From Syntrophus sp. (in: bacteria) (GTDB taxonomy: Bacteria > Desulfobacterota > Syntrophia > Syntrophales > UBA8958): a DNA stretch of 11,864 nt. The stretch's first letter is position 1. Every line of letters starts with the position of its first letter. A program made the position numbers and the translations under genes. The stretch is from assembly GCA_003451635.1 (NCBI GenBank), contig DMAT01000262.1:1-11864 (forward strand). Direction: 5' to 3'. Shown in pieces: positions 1-7,487 of the stretch. The notes under the pieces were generated by a model. It was not told the origin of the DNA. It saw only the letters and a program-made list of their open reading frames with translations, and did not search any database.

Positions 1-1848
1 GGCTGGACGCAACATACAACGGGCAGCCAGATCATCCGCACCATGTCCATGATTCAGCTCCTCCTGGGCAATATGGGTATCGCAGGCGGTGGCGTGAATG
101 CGTTGCGCGGTGAACCGAACGTTCAGGGTTCAACCGATCAAGCCATCCTCTACAATATCCTCCCCGGATATCTGAAAATGCCCGCGGCCTCCCAGGATAC
201 GCTTGCGAAGTATCTGGAGAAGAGTACCCCCGTGTCGAAAGACCCCCAGTCGGCGAACTTCTACACGAATTATCCTAAATTCTTTGTCAGTTTTCTGAAA
301 GCCTACTTCGGAGATAAGGCAACGAAGGAAAACGATTTTGGATACAGCTGGTTGCCTAAATTGGACGATGGGAAAGCTTATTCCACGATGCACATGTTCG
401 ATAAGATGTATGAGGGCAAGATCAATGGATTTTTCGCCATTGGTGCTGACCCGGCGGTCAGCTCCCCGAATTCCACCAAGGTCAGAAAGGCCATGGAGAA
501 GTTGGACTGGATGGTTGGCGAGAACATTTTCGACAACGAGACCTACCAATTCTGGAGGGGTCCAGGTGTCGATCCCAAGAAGGTCAAGACGGAGGTCTTT
601 CTTCTTCCCGCCTCTGCCACAATGGAAAAGGAAGGAAGCCAGAGCAACAGCGGCCGCTGGATTCAATGGAAGTACAAAGCTGCGGAAGCTCCGGGAGACG
701 GCATGCCAGTAGGAGAGATCGAAATTAAGATCTTAGCAGCGGTCAAAGCCTTGTATGCCAAGGAGGGTGGACCCAATGCAGAAGCTATCCTGAATTTCAA
801 ATGGGATTATCTCGACCGCAGCGGACACTTTGATGCTTTGAAAGTGGCCAAACAGATGAACGGTTATTTCCTGAAAGATACGGTCATTGAGGATAAGGCA
901 AAGGGTACGAAAACGGAATTCAAGAAAGGCCAGTTCGTCCCGACCTTCGGGATGCTCCAGGATGACGGCGCAACCTGTGCGGGCAACTGGGTTCATTGTG
1001 GCAGTTTCGGCGTGAATGGTGAGAACAAGATGGCCAAGCGCGGCAAAGATGATCCGACAGGCCTTGGCCTCTAGCCCAACTGGGCCTATGCCTGGCCAGT
1101 CAATCGCCGTATTCTGTACAATCGTGCCTCCTGCGATCTGAATGGCAAGCCCTACAATCCCAAGCGTAAACTTCTGGAATGGACGGGCGAAGCATGGGTA
1201 GGCGACGTCCCCGACGGTCCCTGGCCGCCCCAGGCGGATAAGGAGAAGGGGAAATATCCCTTCATCATGCAGAAAGACGGTATGGGTGCCCTCTTCGGTC
1301 CCGGCATGGCCGAAGGTCCCTTCCCGGAGCATTACGAACCCCTGGAAGGCCCCTTGGCGAAGAATCCCATGTCAGGACAGTTGATCAACCCGGCCATCCA
1401 TATCTTCGATAAGCATAGCGATGTGGACAAGATAGCCAGAGCAAGCGAAAAATTCCCCTATGTCTGTACAACATACTCGTGCACGGAACACTGGTGCTCC
1501 GGTGCCCTGACCCGTTGGCAGGCCTGGCTTCTCGAAGCCATGCCGGAGGCGTATGTCGAGATCGGCGACCTCCTGGCCAGGGATCTGGGGATCAGGAACG
1601 GCGTGCGGGTTAAGGTATCCTCCATTCGGGGGTCTGTGCAATGCGTGGCGATGGTGACGAAACGTTTTAAACCTTTCCTTATCGAAGGAAAGACAATTCA
1701 TCAGGTCGGACTCCCCTTCAATTACGGCTGGCTCTTTCCCAAGGACACCAAAGATGACAGCACGAATTTGTTGAGCCCAAGTGTTGGTGACGCGAATACC
1801 TTCTGCCCCGAGTACAAGGCGTTCATGGTCAACGTAACCAAGTTATAG
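1..1848 (+). CDS. fdnG: Membrane-bound formate dehydrogenase catalytic (alpha) subunit, C-terminal part, interrupted by in-frame TAG
   Basis: The frame is open from base 1, so the start, Tat signal, N-terminal cluster and Sec/Cys active site lie upstream of the window. The protein is the molybdo/tungsto-bis-pterin subunit that oxidises formate to CO2 or the reverse. Family-typical stretches include SQIIRTMSMIQLLLGNMGIA near the left edge, the NSGRWIQWK segment (about residues 216-224), WPVNRRILYNRAS after codon 358, and a C-terminal pterin-binding domain ending VGDANTFCPEYKAFMVNVTKL-like. The visible ~615 codons fit the last 60% of the ~1000-residue FdnG/FdoG family. Codon 358 (1072-1074) is TAG; the same frame continues for 257 sense codons to a second TAG at 1846-1848. 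The Fe-S subunit gene follows 13 bp later. The family call is very secure; whether a full-length protein is made is not. If TAG terminates, this is a pseudogene or carries a sequencing error. Confidence 0.9.
1072..1074 (+). other. In-frame amber codon within the formate dehydrogenase alpha subunit
   Basis: The codons around it read G-L-G-L-TAG-P-N-W-A-Y-A-W-P, and related enzymes, as I remember them, have an aromatic residue (Tyr) or similar at this place. One base change from TAC or TAT gives TAG. No frame change accompanies it, and no further stop occurs until the natural C-terminus. Possible readings are a nonsense mutation, a base-call error, or readthrough by a suppressor or pyrrolysine tRNA. 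TAG also ends this same gene at 1846-1848, so TAG is evidently used as a stop here. Confidence 0.85.
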
Positions 1849-1861
1849 GAGGAAAGAGACT

Positions 1862-2659
1862 ATGAAGAGACCTGAACTAGTAAAATTGATAGACACCACG
1901 CTGTGCAGCGCCTGCCGGGGCTGTCAGGTGGCATGCAAACAATGGAATGAAATGCCGGGTCTGAGAACAAAACAGATAGGCAGTTATCAGAATCCCCCGG
2001 ATTTGCAGTGGAACACCTGGACGCTAATCCGCTTTCAGGAGTATGTAAATGATAAGGGGGCATTCAAGTGGCTCTTCCGGAAGGACGGCTGCATGCACTG
2101 TACCGATGCGGCCTGCGTGAAGGTCTGCCCCAGTGGCGCCCTCCACCATACGGAGTTCGGAACGGTGGGATTGAATTCCTCCCGCTGCATCGGCTGTAAG
2201 GAATGCGTCTCCGCCTGTCCCTTCGATATCCCCCGCTATAGTCAGGAGACGGATAAGATTTACAAGTGCGACCTCTGCTACGATCGTCTGCGGAACGATG
2301 CATTGCCTGCCTGCGTCAAGACCTGCGGCACGGGGGCGCTGACCATCGGCGGTAAGGATGCCATGATCAAAAAGGCCTACGCCCGGGTCAAGGAGCTGGG
2401 CGGCGACACCAATGTCTATGGCGACAAATTTGTCGGCGGGACCCATGTCCTGTACGTCCTGGACGAGAAGGCCAAGGTTTATGATAACTTGCCCCGCGAT
2501 CCTTCGGTTCCCTTCTCGATCATTGTCTGGAAGGACATGCTGAAGCCCCTGGCTTTGCTGGCGGCGGGCGGTGTGTTAGCTGGGTCGTTCCTCCATTATA
2601 TCCTCCATGGACCAAAGCTGCCCGATGAGCCCGGCAAAGAAGAAAAGGGAGGTGAATAA
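1862..2659 (+). CDS. fdnH: Formate dehydrogenase iron-sulfur (beta) subunit, four [4Fe-4S] clusters
   Basis: This 265-residue electron-transfer subunit passes electrons from the catalytic subunit to the cytochrome b. Four cysteine groups are visible: C15-x2-C18-x2-C21-x3-C25, C77-x2-C80-x4-C85-x3-C89, C109-x2-C112-x2-C115-x3-C119 and C136-x2-C139-x11-C151-x3-C155, the classic FdnH/HybA/DmsB-type pattern for four [4Fe-4S] clusters. A single hydrophobic helix near residues 226-250 (LALLAAGGVLAGSFLHYIL) anchors it to the membrane, as in FdnH. There is no Tat signal, so export would depend on the alpha subunit's signal. The start is fixed by a strong GGAGGAAAG Shine-Dalgarno directly after the alpha stop. 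The gene sits 13 bp after alpha and 3 bp before the gamma subunit. It is slightly shorter than E. coli FdnH (about 294 residues). Confidence 0.95.
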   Translation: MKRPELVKLIDTTLCSACRGCQVACKQWNEMPGLRTKQIGSYQNPPDLQWNTWTLIRFQEYVNDKGAFKWLFRKDGCMHCTDAACVKVCPSGALHHTEFGTVGLNSSRCIGCKECVSACPFDIPRYSQETDKIYKCDLCYDRLRNDALPACVKTCGTGALTIGGKDAMIKKAYARVKELGGDTNVYGDKFVGGTHVLYVLDEKAKVYDNLPRDPSVPFSIIVWKDMLKPLALLAAGGVLAGSFLHYILHGPKLPDEPGKEEKGGE

Positions 2660-2662
2660 GCC

Positions 2663-3334
2663 ATGAGAAAGGGATTAATTCAAGCAACAGACGGTTTTGA
2701 GCGGATTGTCCACTGGAGTCTGGCCCTGTCCTGCATCGCTTTATGTGTCACCGGGTTGGGGATGATGTATCAGTCCTTGAATTTTATCGGCGACATGATG
2801 GGAGGTCTCAAGTCCCTGAAGTACGTCCATAATTTCACGGGCCTGTTCTTTGGGGTGGCCCTGTACTTCACCATCCGCATGTGGTGGAAAGAGGCGGGTA
2901 TTTTTTCCATGCCCGAAGATCTGGAATGGATCAGGTGCGCCGGCGGCTATCTTTGGCATGTGGATAAGGTTCCCGAAACGGGGAAGTACAATCCGGGCCA
3001 AAAGATGTTCTTTCTGGCCGTGGCGGGATTTGGAGCCATCATGTTCCTCACGGGGCTGGTGATGTGGTTCCCCCTGAGCTTTCCCCCGATGATCGTGCGG
3101 TTGATGTATGTCCTCCACGCCTTGGGGTTTGTGGTAATCTTCGCCTTCTTCTTCGTCCATCTGTACCTGGGAACGATTGGTTCCCCCGGATCGCTGGATG
3201 CCATGCTGACGGGCTGGGTTAGCCGCGCCTGGTTGAAGAAGCAGCACCCCAAATGGTTGAAAGAGATGGAAGAGCACGGGACGCTGGTTGTCTATGGCGA
3301 AGAAAAAACGGCGGCCAAGGGGCACGGCCATTAA
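2663..3334 (+). CDS. fdnI: Formate dehydrogenase cytochrome b (gamma) subunit
   Basis: This 223-residue integral membrane di-heme cytochrome b would deliver electrons to the quinone pool (menaquinone is likely). Four transmembrane segments are visible, near residues 17-36, 52-75, 113-136 and 147-172. Candidate heme ligands are H17 (RIVHWS), H56 (KYVHNF), H152 (YVLHAL) and H166 (FFVHLY). The 14-residue spacing of the last pair equals that of E. coli FdnI His155/His169. The conserved KYNPGQK loop precedes helix 3. The start follows the beta stop by 3 bp, with GGGAGGTG inside the end of the beta gene as ribosome-binding site, so translation is probably coupled. It is the last gene of the operon, followed by an intrinsic terminator about 50 bp on. 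Confidence 0.94.
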   Translation: MRKGLIQATDGFERIVHWSLALSCIALCVTGLGMMYQSLNFIGDMMGGLKSLKYVHNFTGLFFGVALYFTIRMWWKEAGIFSMPEDLEWIRCAGGYLWHVDKVPETGKYNPGQKMFFLAVAGFGAIMFLTGLVMWFPLSFPPMIVRLMYVLHALGFVVIFAFFFVHLYLGTIGSPGSLDAMLTGWVSRAWLKKQHPKWLKEMEEHGTLVVYGEEKTAAKGHGH

Positions 3335-3381
3335 TGATCAACGGATACCCGTCATAAGCGTTTCATCGTTGGATAGTTTAT

Positions 3382-3422
3382 AAGATGGCGCCACCGTGCA
3401 AAACGGTGGCGCCATTTCTTTT
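3382..3422 (+). terminator. Intrinsic terminator of the formate dehydrogenase operon
   Basis: A perfect 13-bp stem (ATGGCGCCACCGT at 3385-3397 with its complement at 3403-3415) closes on a 5-nt GCAAA loop. It is followed by TTTCTTTT and preceded by a matching A-rich flank. The geometry is that of a strong Rho-independent terminator for the upstream operon. Confidence 0.93.
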
Positions 3423-3516
3423 CATCCCCGATCCTCTTCCTGTGACTATCTTTGCCCCTTTGTTGGTTGCGACATCGGTTCCTGCATGCTAACGTGCTTG
3501 AGAGGTGACAAAGACA

Positions 3517-4137
3517 ATGGAGATATCGGTTATTCTTGCCCATCCGAATGATGGCAGTTTCAACTATGCCATTGCGCAGACAGCGGTTGTACAGCTGGAA
3601 GGCAATGGACATAAGGTCTTTTCCCATGATCTCTATAAGGAAGGCTTCGATCCCCTGCTTCTTAGTAAAGAAATCACCAAATACGCGCCGTTGCCGGTGG
3701 CTATCGCGGAGCATTGCCGGGAAATCGCCGAGGCAGACGGGATAATCGTTGTCCATCCGAACTGGTGGGGGCAACCGCCGGCGGTATTGAAAGGATGGGT
3801 GGACAGAGTCATCCGGCCGGGTATCGCCTATGAGTTTCTGGAAGGCGATTCCGGAGAAGGCGTACCGAAGGGGCTGCTGAGAGCCAAAGCCGCCCTTGTA
3901 TTCAATACGTCGAATACGGAAATAGCGCGGGAACGGGAGGTTTTCGGCGACCCCCTGGAAACAATCTGGAAGAATTGCATCTTCGGCCTTTGCGGGGTCC
4001 CCAACTTTTACCGCCGCATGTTCGGCATTGTTGTTACCAGCACGGAAATTCAGCGAAAAGAATGGCTCGGCGAGATAAGGAGAGATATTGATATGTTCTT
4101 TCCCGCTAATCATTTTATCAGTCGCCGCATTGAATAA
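3517..4137 (+). CDS. Flavodoxin-fold NAD(P)H dehydrogenase (quinone)-like oxidoreductase
   Basis: This 206-residue cytosolic protein of the Flavodoxin_2 / NQO-KefF family probably uses FMN or FAD for two-electron reduction of quinones or similar acceptors with NAD(P)H. Visible markers are the N-terminal beta strand and phosphate loop ISVILAHPNDGSFNYAI, the HPNWWGQPPAVLKGWVDRVI core that follows the third strand, the RPGIAYEF segment, and the FNTSNT loop. The ATG at 3517 is preferred over the in-frame GTG at 3505, because the GTG lies inside the Shine-Dalgarno-like AGAGGTG (3501-3507), which is 9 nt from the ATG. It stands alone after the formate dehydrogenase terminator. Its 3' end overlaps the convergent membrane-protein gene by 28 bp. 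The physiological substrate cannot be told; a glutathione-gated K+ efflux ancillary role (KefF/KefG) is a less likely alternative, since no KefB/C is nearby. Confidence 0.88.
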   Translation: MEISVILAHPNDGSFNYAIAQTAVVQLEGNGHKVFSHDLYKEGFDPLLLSKEITKYAPLPVAIAEHCREIAEADGIIVVHPNWWGQPPAVLKGWVDRVIRPGIAYEFLEGDSGEGVPKGLLRAKAALVFNTSNTEIAREREVFGDPLETIWKNCIFGLCGVPNFYRRMFGIVVTSTEIQRKEWLGEIRRDIDMFFPANHFISRRIE

Positions 4138-4706
4138 TTATAAGAGAGAATCTGCCAGAGGATCAACATGAGAATAATTGATTGGCTTGAGATGGGCAGG
4201 CCCCGGTAGGAGAATATGTCCTCTTTGGCGATGGTATCTACGGGCCGGGCTTGTTTTTCATGCTCCAGCAAACTGAAGCCGAGGCCCAGGGAAACGAACC
4301 CCGTTTTGCCGTTTATGGCCCGCTCCGGTGGGACCCGGTAGATGGAAACCTGGATACAGGAGAGGCAGAAGAGGAAGATCAGGATCGCCAGGGAGGTGAG
4401 AAAAGTGGCCTTGGTGGCCCTGCCCGTCAATATGGCTTCGCGCTCGTCGCGCTCCCGCATGAAGGTGATCCTGGCTATCACCTGCTCCCGAAACGGTCCG
4501 GAAAACATCAACCGGACGCTCAGATAAATGGAAAGGGTCATCCACATTGCAAAGACGAATCCCGCAATACTGTTCATGAACTTAGCGTAGCCGGTGGCAT
4601 GGCTGACGGCCCCCGTGCTGTAAAGATAAGCAAAAATTGCGAGAGCCGCGAGAGCCGGGAGGCCGTACAAAAAAACCTTCAATAGTATTGAATCAAATCG
4701 CTTCAT
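4110..4706 (-). CDS. Four-helix membrane protein of an XRE-regulator/membrane-protein pair (DUF2178-like)
   Basis: The function is unknown. The 198-residue product has hydrophobic segments near residues 8-30, 47-68, 101-125 and 174-192. Between helices 2 and 3 is a charged stretch RERDEREAILTGRATKATF. That Asp-Glu-Arg-Glu plus Lys-Ala pattern resembles small membrane proteins (DUF2178/DUF3796 type) commonly encoded next to YozG-like regulators. This resemblance is from memory and was not searched. The start codon overlaps the regulator's stop (ATGA, 4703-4706) and is preceded by GAGGAGGAGATAAA, so the two are translationally coupled. The 3' end overlaps the convergent oxidoreductase gene by 28 bp, with no terminator between them. 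Confidence 0.78.
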   Translation of the reverse strand: MKRFDSILLKVFLYGLPALAALAIFAYLYSTGAVSHATGYAKFMNSIAGFVFAMWMTLSIYLSVRLMFSGPFREQVIARITFMRERDEREAILTGRATKATFLTSLAILIFLFCLSCIQVSIYRVPPERAINGKTGFVSLGLGFSLLEHEKQARPVDTIAKEDIFSYRGLPISSQSIILMLILWQILSYNYSMRRLIK

Positions 4707-4933
4707 TTTATCTCCTCCTCGATTGAGAAAATGGTATTTATGTCTGTCCGAAAATAGCGGGCGATGCGAAACGCCAACTCCAGGGAAGGGTTGTAGCCAC
4801 CCCCCTCGATGGCAACAATGGTTGCCCGCGTTACCCCCACTTCTTTCGCGAGCTGCTCCTGGGTCATCCGCTGTACGGCCCGGAAAACATGCAGGCGATT
4901 AATTATTTTGAGTTGCGGCAATGATTTGGACAT
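4703..4933 (-). CDS. Small XRE-family helix-turn-helix regulator (YozG-like)
   Basis: This 76-residue DNA-binding protein has the HTH at about residues 22-50: MTQEQLAKEVGVTRATIVAIEGG, followed by YNPSLELAFRIARYFRTDINTIF. This is the usual compact Cro/C1-type layout of YozG-like regulators. The frame is open upstream to an ATG at 5077, but the MSKSL start at 4933 is chosen for three reasons. The extra N-terminal residues are low-complexity and unlike the family. The module's best promoter (4967-4993) would lie inside the longer version. The 76-residue size also fits the family. The gene is coupled by a 4-bp overlap to the membrane protein. An inverted repeat over its own promoter suggests autoregulation. 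Confidence 0.87.
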   Translation of the reverse strand: MSKSLPQLKIINRLHVFRAVQRMTQEQLAKEVGVTRATIVAIEGGGYNPSLELAFRIARYFRTDINTIFSIEEEIK

Positions 4934-4966
4934 ACCCTGCACCTGATGTCTTATTTGTGGTACCGA

Positions 4967-4993
4967 TGTATACTTTATTAAACTTAATGTCAA
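4967..4993 (-). promoter_or_regulatory. Candidate sigma-70 promoter for the regulator/membrane-protein pair
   Basis: Read on the minus strand, TTGACA (4993-4988) is followed after 15 bp by TATACA (4972-4967). The -35 box is a perfect match; the spacer is short and the -10 box is a 4/6 match. Transcription would begin near 4960, giving a leader of about 27 nt before the ATG at 4933. The surrounding sequence is the most A+T-rich of this part. The rest of the 4934-5252 gap shows no gene. Confidence 0.55.
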
Positions 4994-4998
4994 GTTTA
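4979..4998. promoter_or_regulatory. Inverted repeat, candidate operator for the XRE regulator
   Basis: TAAACTT (4979-4985) and AAGTTTA (4992-4998) are perfect 7-bp inverted arms with a 6-bp centre, a half-site spacing suited to a dimeric HTH protein. The repeat covers the -35 box of the regulator's own promoter, so binding there would block RNA polymerase. Assignment to this regulator is inferred from position. Confidence 0.5.
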
Positions 4999-5184
4999 TT
5001 TTTCTATTTTTTATTAAGCGGGAAAGGGGGATGCCGATGGTCCACGACAAAGGCAGGGGGCAGGGCGGTTTCCGCATATGTTAAATTAGGCATTATTTAC
5101 TTCTTATGTGATCTCCGGTATAAGCGGAAGCAGAACAAGTTAAATTGCTGACACGCATATTTCCACCGGCTTGCTATGGAAGAG

Positions 5185-5213
5185 TTACCGGTCAAGGCGG
5201 TGGTTAGTATAGA
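5185..5213 (+). promoter_or_regulatory. Weak candidate promoter for the lone molybdopterin oxidoreductase
   Basis: TTACCG (5185-5190) and TATAGA (5208-5213) are 17 bp apart and about 40 bp ahead of the ATG at 5253. The -35 match is poor (3/6) and the -10 match moderate (4/6), so an activator or an alternative sigma factor may be needed if this is used at all. Confidence 0.28.
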
Positions 5214-5252
5214 ATATTTGTGACCGGCAGACTGCCGTGGAAAGGATTGGTT

Positions 5253-7331
5253 ATGGCTGAAGACATTAAATGGTTCAAGACCCACTGTTCACGTTGGGAT
5301 CACGGCGGCTGCGCCCTTCTGGTCGGTGTTGAGGATGGTAAGATAACAAAGATCAAAGGAGATCCGGACGGTTACCTGAACAAGGGCTATACGTGTCCCA
5401 AGGGCAGGCTTTCCGCTGAGCGGCTTAATCACCCCGATCGCCTCCAATATCCCGTAAAGAGGGTAGGGGAAAGAGGGGCGGGGAAATGGCAGCGCCTCTC
5501 CTGGGAGGACGCCTTGCAGGAAACTGCGGATGGTCTCAACAAGGTCAAGGAGAAATACGGAGCCAAGGGGGTCGCTTTCGGCGTCGGGATGCCCAAGGGG
5601 CTCGAACATTTCATTTTGATTCGCCTGGCCAATCTTTTCGGCTCCCCCAACGTCATCGCCTCACAGGACATCTGTCATGCCCCCCGTGAGATCACGGGTG
5701 TCCATACCTGCGGATTCTATCCTGTTGCGGATCTCCATAATCCCACGAAACTGGTCATGCTCTTTGCCAGCAATATCACCGACACCAACGAAGAGGGACA
5801 GATCCGCAGCAACCTTGACGAACAGTTGAAAAACGGCACGGAACTCATCGTCATTGATCCCCGCAACATCGAACTGGTCAAAAAGGCCGGCCTTTGGCTG
5901 CGCCTGCGGCCCGGCACGGCCCACGCCCTCGCTTTGGGAATGCTGAACGTCGTCATCGAAGAAGGTCTCTACGACAAGGAATTCGTCGAAAAATGGACCT
6001 ACGGTTTTGAGGACCTCGCCCGGCAGGTGAAGGATTATCCGCCGGAAAAGGTAGCCGAAATCACCTGGGTCCCGGCGGATCAGATTCGCGCGGCGGCCCG
6101 GAAATACGCCGCCGCCAAGCCGGCGGCCATTCAGTGGGGCAATCCCATCGAGCACGATGTGAACGCCTTCCATGTCATCCGCGCCCTCCTTTGCCTTATG
6201 GCCATCTGCGGCAACCTCGAGGTGGCGGGGGGCAATGTAAACGCCTACGATCCCAAGATCATGGGCCTGGGGCCGTTTGTCCGGGCCGATCTCATTCCCG
6301 ATAAGGCCAAGGAGATGATCAGCCGTCATTACGGCGTGATTCCCCGCCTGATGACCATCGCCCCCGCCTTCTTCCGCAGGGCGATCCTGGAGGATGTTCC
6401 CTATCCCGTCAAAGGTTACTACGCCATGTGCACCAATCCCATGGTGGCCTGGGCGGATAGCCGTAAAACCTACGAGGCCTTTCAGAAGCTCGATTTCATG
6501 GCTGTTGCCGACCTGTTCATGACGCCGACCGCCGCCATGGCCGACATCGTTTTTCCGGTGGCGCACCAGTTCGAGATGAACGACATCGGACACTACGGCA
6601 TCGGACACGGCATGGTCCTGGCGCGGCCCAAGATCGTCGAACCGCCGCCTGAGTGCTGGCCGGACATGAAGATCATGAACGAGCTGGGCAAGCTCGTCAG
6701 CCCCCCCGAGCACTGGAAGGCGGATCATGAAGAATTCCTGGAGGATCTCCTCCAGCCGAGCGGCCTTACATACAAGCAGTTCTGTGAAAAAGGATATTTG
6801 AAAGGACCCGACCGCTTCAAGCTTTACGAAGAAAAGGGTTTCCGGACGCCCACGGGCAAGGTGGAACTGCGCCTCAGCACGGCGGAAAAGTTCAAACTCC
6901 CCGCCCTGCCTGCTTACGATGGCCTTCCCGAAGAGGAAGATCCCGCTTATCCGCTCATTCTCATCAGCTCCAAGAGCCCCAACTACCTCATCTCCTCGTA
7001 TCGCTGGGTCAAGAAGATTCGGGAACGGGAGCCCGATCCCTTTATCGAGATCCATCCCGACACTGCTGCCCGATTTGGCATCAAAGAGGGGGACGAGGTC
7101 CGCATTGAAACCAAATACGGCGCCATCGTCCAGAAGGCAGTCGTCTCCGACATCGTAGCTCCCCAGGTCGTCAATGCCTCGATCGGCTGGTGGTTTCCCG
7201 AAGGAGATCCGGAGAAACAGTTCGACTGGGAGAAATCAAACTTCAATATCCTTACTTCCATTGGGAAACTGGGCAAGGAGTACGGGACGCCGAACATCAA
7301 GAACATCGGCTGCCGGATCGCCAAGGCATGA
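5253..7331 (+). CDS. Stand-alone molybdopterin oxidoreductase, formate-dehydrogenase-like (DMSO reductase family)
   Basis: This 692-residue protein has an N-terminal Fe-S domain (residues 1-60), bis-pterin-binding domains, and a C-terminal dinucleotide-binding domain (about 580-692, with PFIEIHPDTAARFGIKEGDEV and VNASIGWWFPEG). The probable metal ligand is C141 in SQDICHAPREITG; the C141-H142 pair resembles the Sec/Cys-His pair of formate dehydrogenases. The Fe-S motif is C12-x3-D16-x3-C20-x27-C48, with Asp in the second ligand position. No Tat signal is visible, so it is probably cytoplasmic. The ATG at 5253 is preferred over GTG 5220 because GGAAAGGA (5239-5245) lies 7 nt upstream and homologous sequence starts there. 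No ferredoxin, flavoprotein or cytochrome subunit is adjacent, so the electron partner is unknown. It could be a Cys-type formate dehydrogenase or another oxidoreductase or hydroxylase of the family; the substrate is not assignable from sequence. Confidence 0.88.
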   Translation: MAEDIKWFKTHCSRWDHGGCALLVGVEDGKITKIKGDPDGYLNKGYTCPKGRLSAERLNHPDRLQYPVKRVGERGAGKWQRLSWEDALQETADGLNKVKEKYGAKGVAFGVGMPKGLEHFILIRLANLFGSPNVIASQDICHAPREITGVHTCGFYPVADLHNPTKLVMLFASNITDTNEEGQIRSNLDEQLKNGTELIVIDPRNIELVKKAGLWLRLRPGTAHALALGMLNVVIEEGLYDKEFVEKWTYGFEDLARQVKDYPPEKVAEITWVPADQIRAAARKYAAAKPAAIQWGNPIEHDVNAFHVIRALLCLMAICGNLEVAGGNVNAYDPKIMGLGPFVRADLIPDKAKEMISRHYGVIPRLMTIAPAFFRRAILEDVPYPVKGYYAMCTNPMVAWADSRKTYEAFQKLDFMAVADLFMTPTAAMADIVFPVAHQFEMNDIGHYGIGHGMVLARPKIVEPPPECWPDMKIMNELGKLVSPPEHWKADHEEFLEDLLQPSGLTYKQFCEKGYLKGPDRFKLYEEKGFRTPTGKVELRLSTAEKFKLPALPAYDGLPEEEDPAYPLILISSKSPNYLISSYRWVKKIREREPDPFIEIHPDTAARFGIKEGDEVRIETKYGAIVQKAVVSDIVAPQVVNASIGWWFPEGDPEKQFDWEKSNFNILTSIGKLGKEYGTPNIKNIGCRIAKA

Positions 7332-7381
7332 TGGCTTTAGTATCTTTTTAAATAGAACGCAATTCAGTGATCGTCGGTTTG

Positions 7382-7418
7382 TTCGCCTCCGTTGGTTTTG
7401 GAAACCAGCGGAGGCGAA
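7382..7418. terminator. Long hairpin after the molybdopterin oxidoreductase, possible terminator
   Basis: A 17-bp stem (7382-7398 with 7402-7418, one G-T pair) closes on a 3-nt TGG loop, about 50 bp after the stop codon. No T-run follows in either direction (AAAATCG on the plus side), so it is not a textbook intrinsic terminator. It may act as an RNA 3'-end stabiliser or a Rho-assisted terminator. Confidence 0.5.
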
Positions 7419-7487
7419 AATCGTATAAGCTACGCATTTGTAAGATCCGGAGTTGCATTATGCAATCATGAGAATTACTATCAAAAC

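Noticed and set aside
3505..3516. GTG start for the quinone-oxidoreductase-like gene
   Set aside because: The GTG is part of the AGAGGTG ribosome-binding site that serves the ATG at 3517.
5661..7055. Long minus-strand open frame (about 464 codons) opposite the molybdopterin oxidoreductase
   Set aside because: It is antisense to a well-supported gene and its translation shows no recognisable motif.
7453..7465. Short palindrome TTGCATTATGCAA as an operator
   Set aside because: Thirteen bases of symmetry in an A+T-rich gap are too little to claim a regulator site without copies elsewhere.
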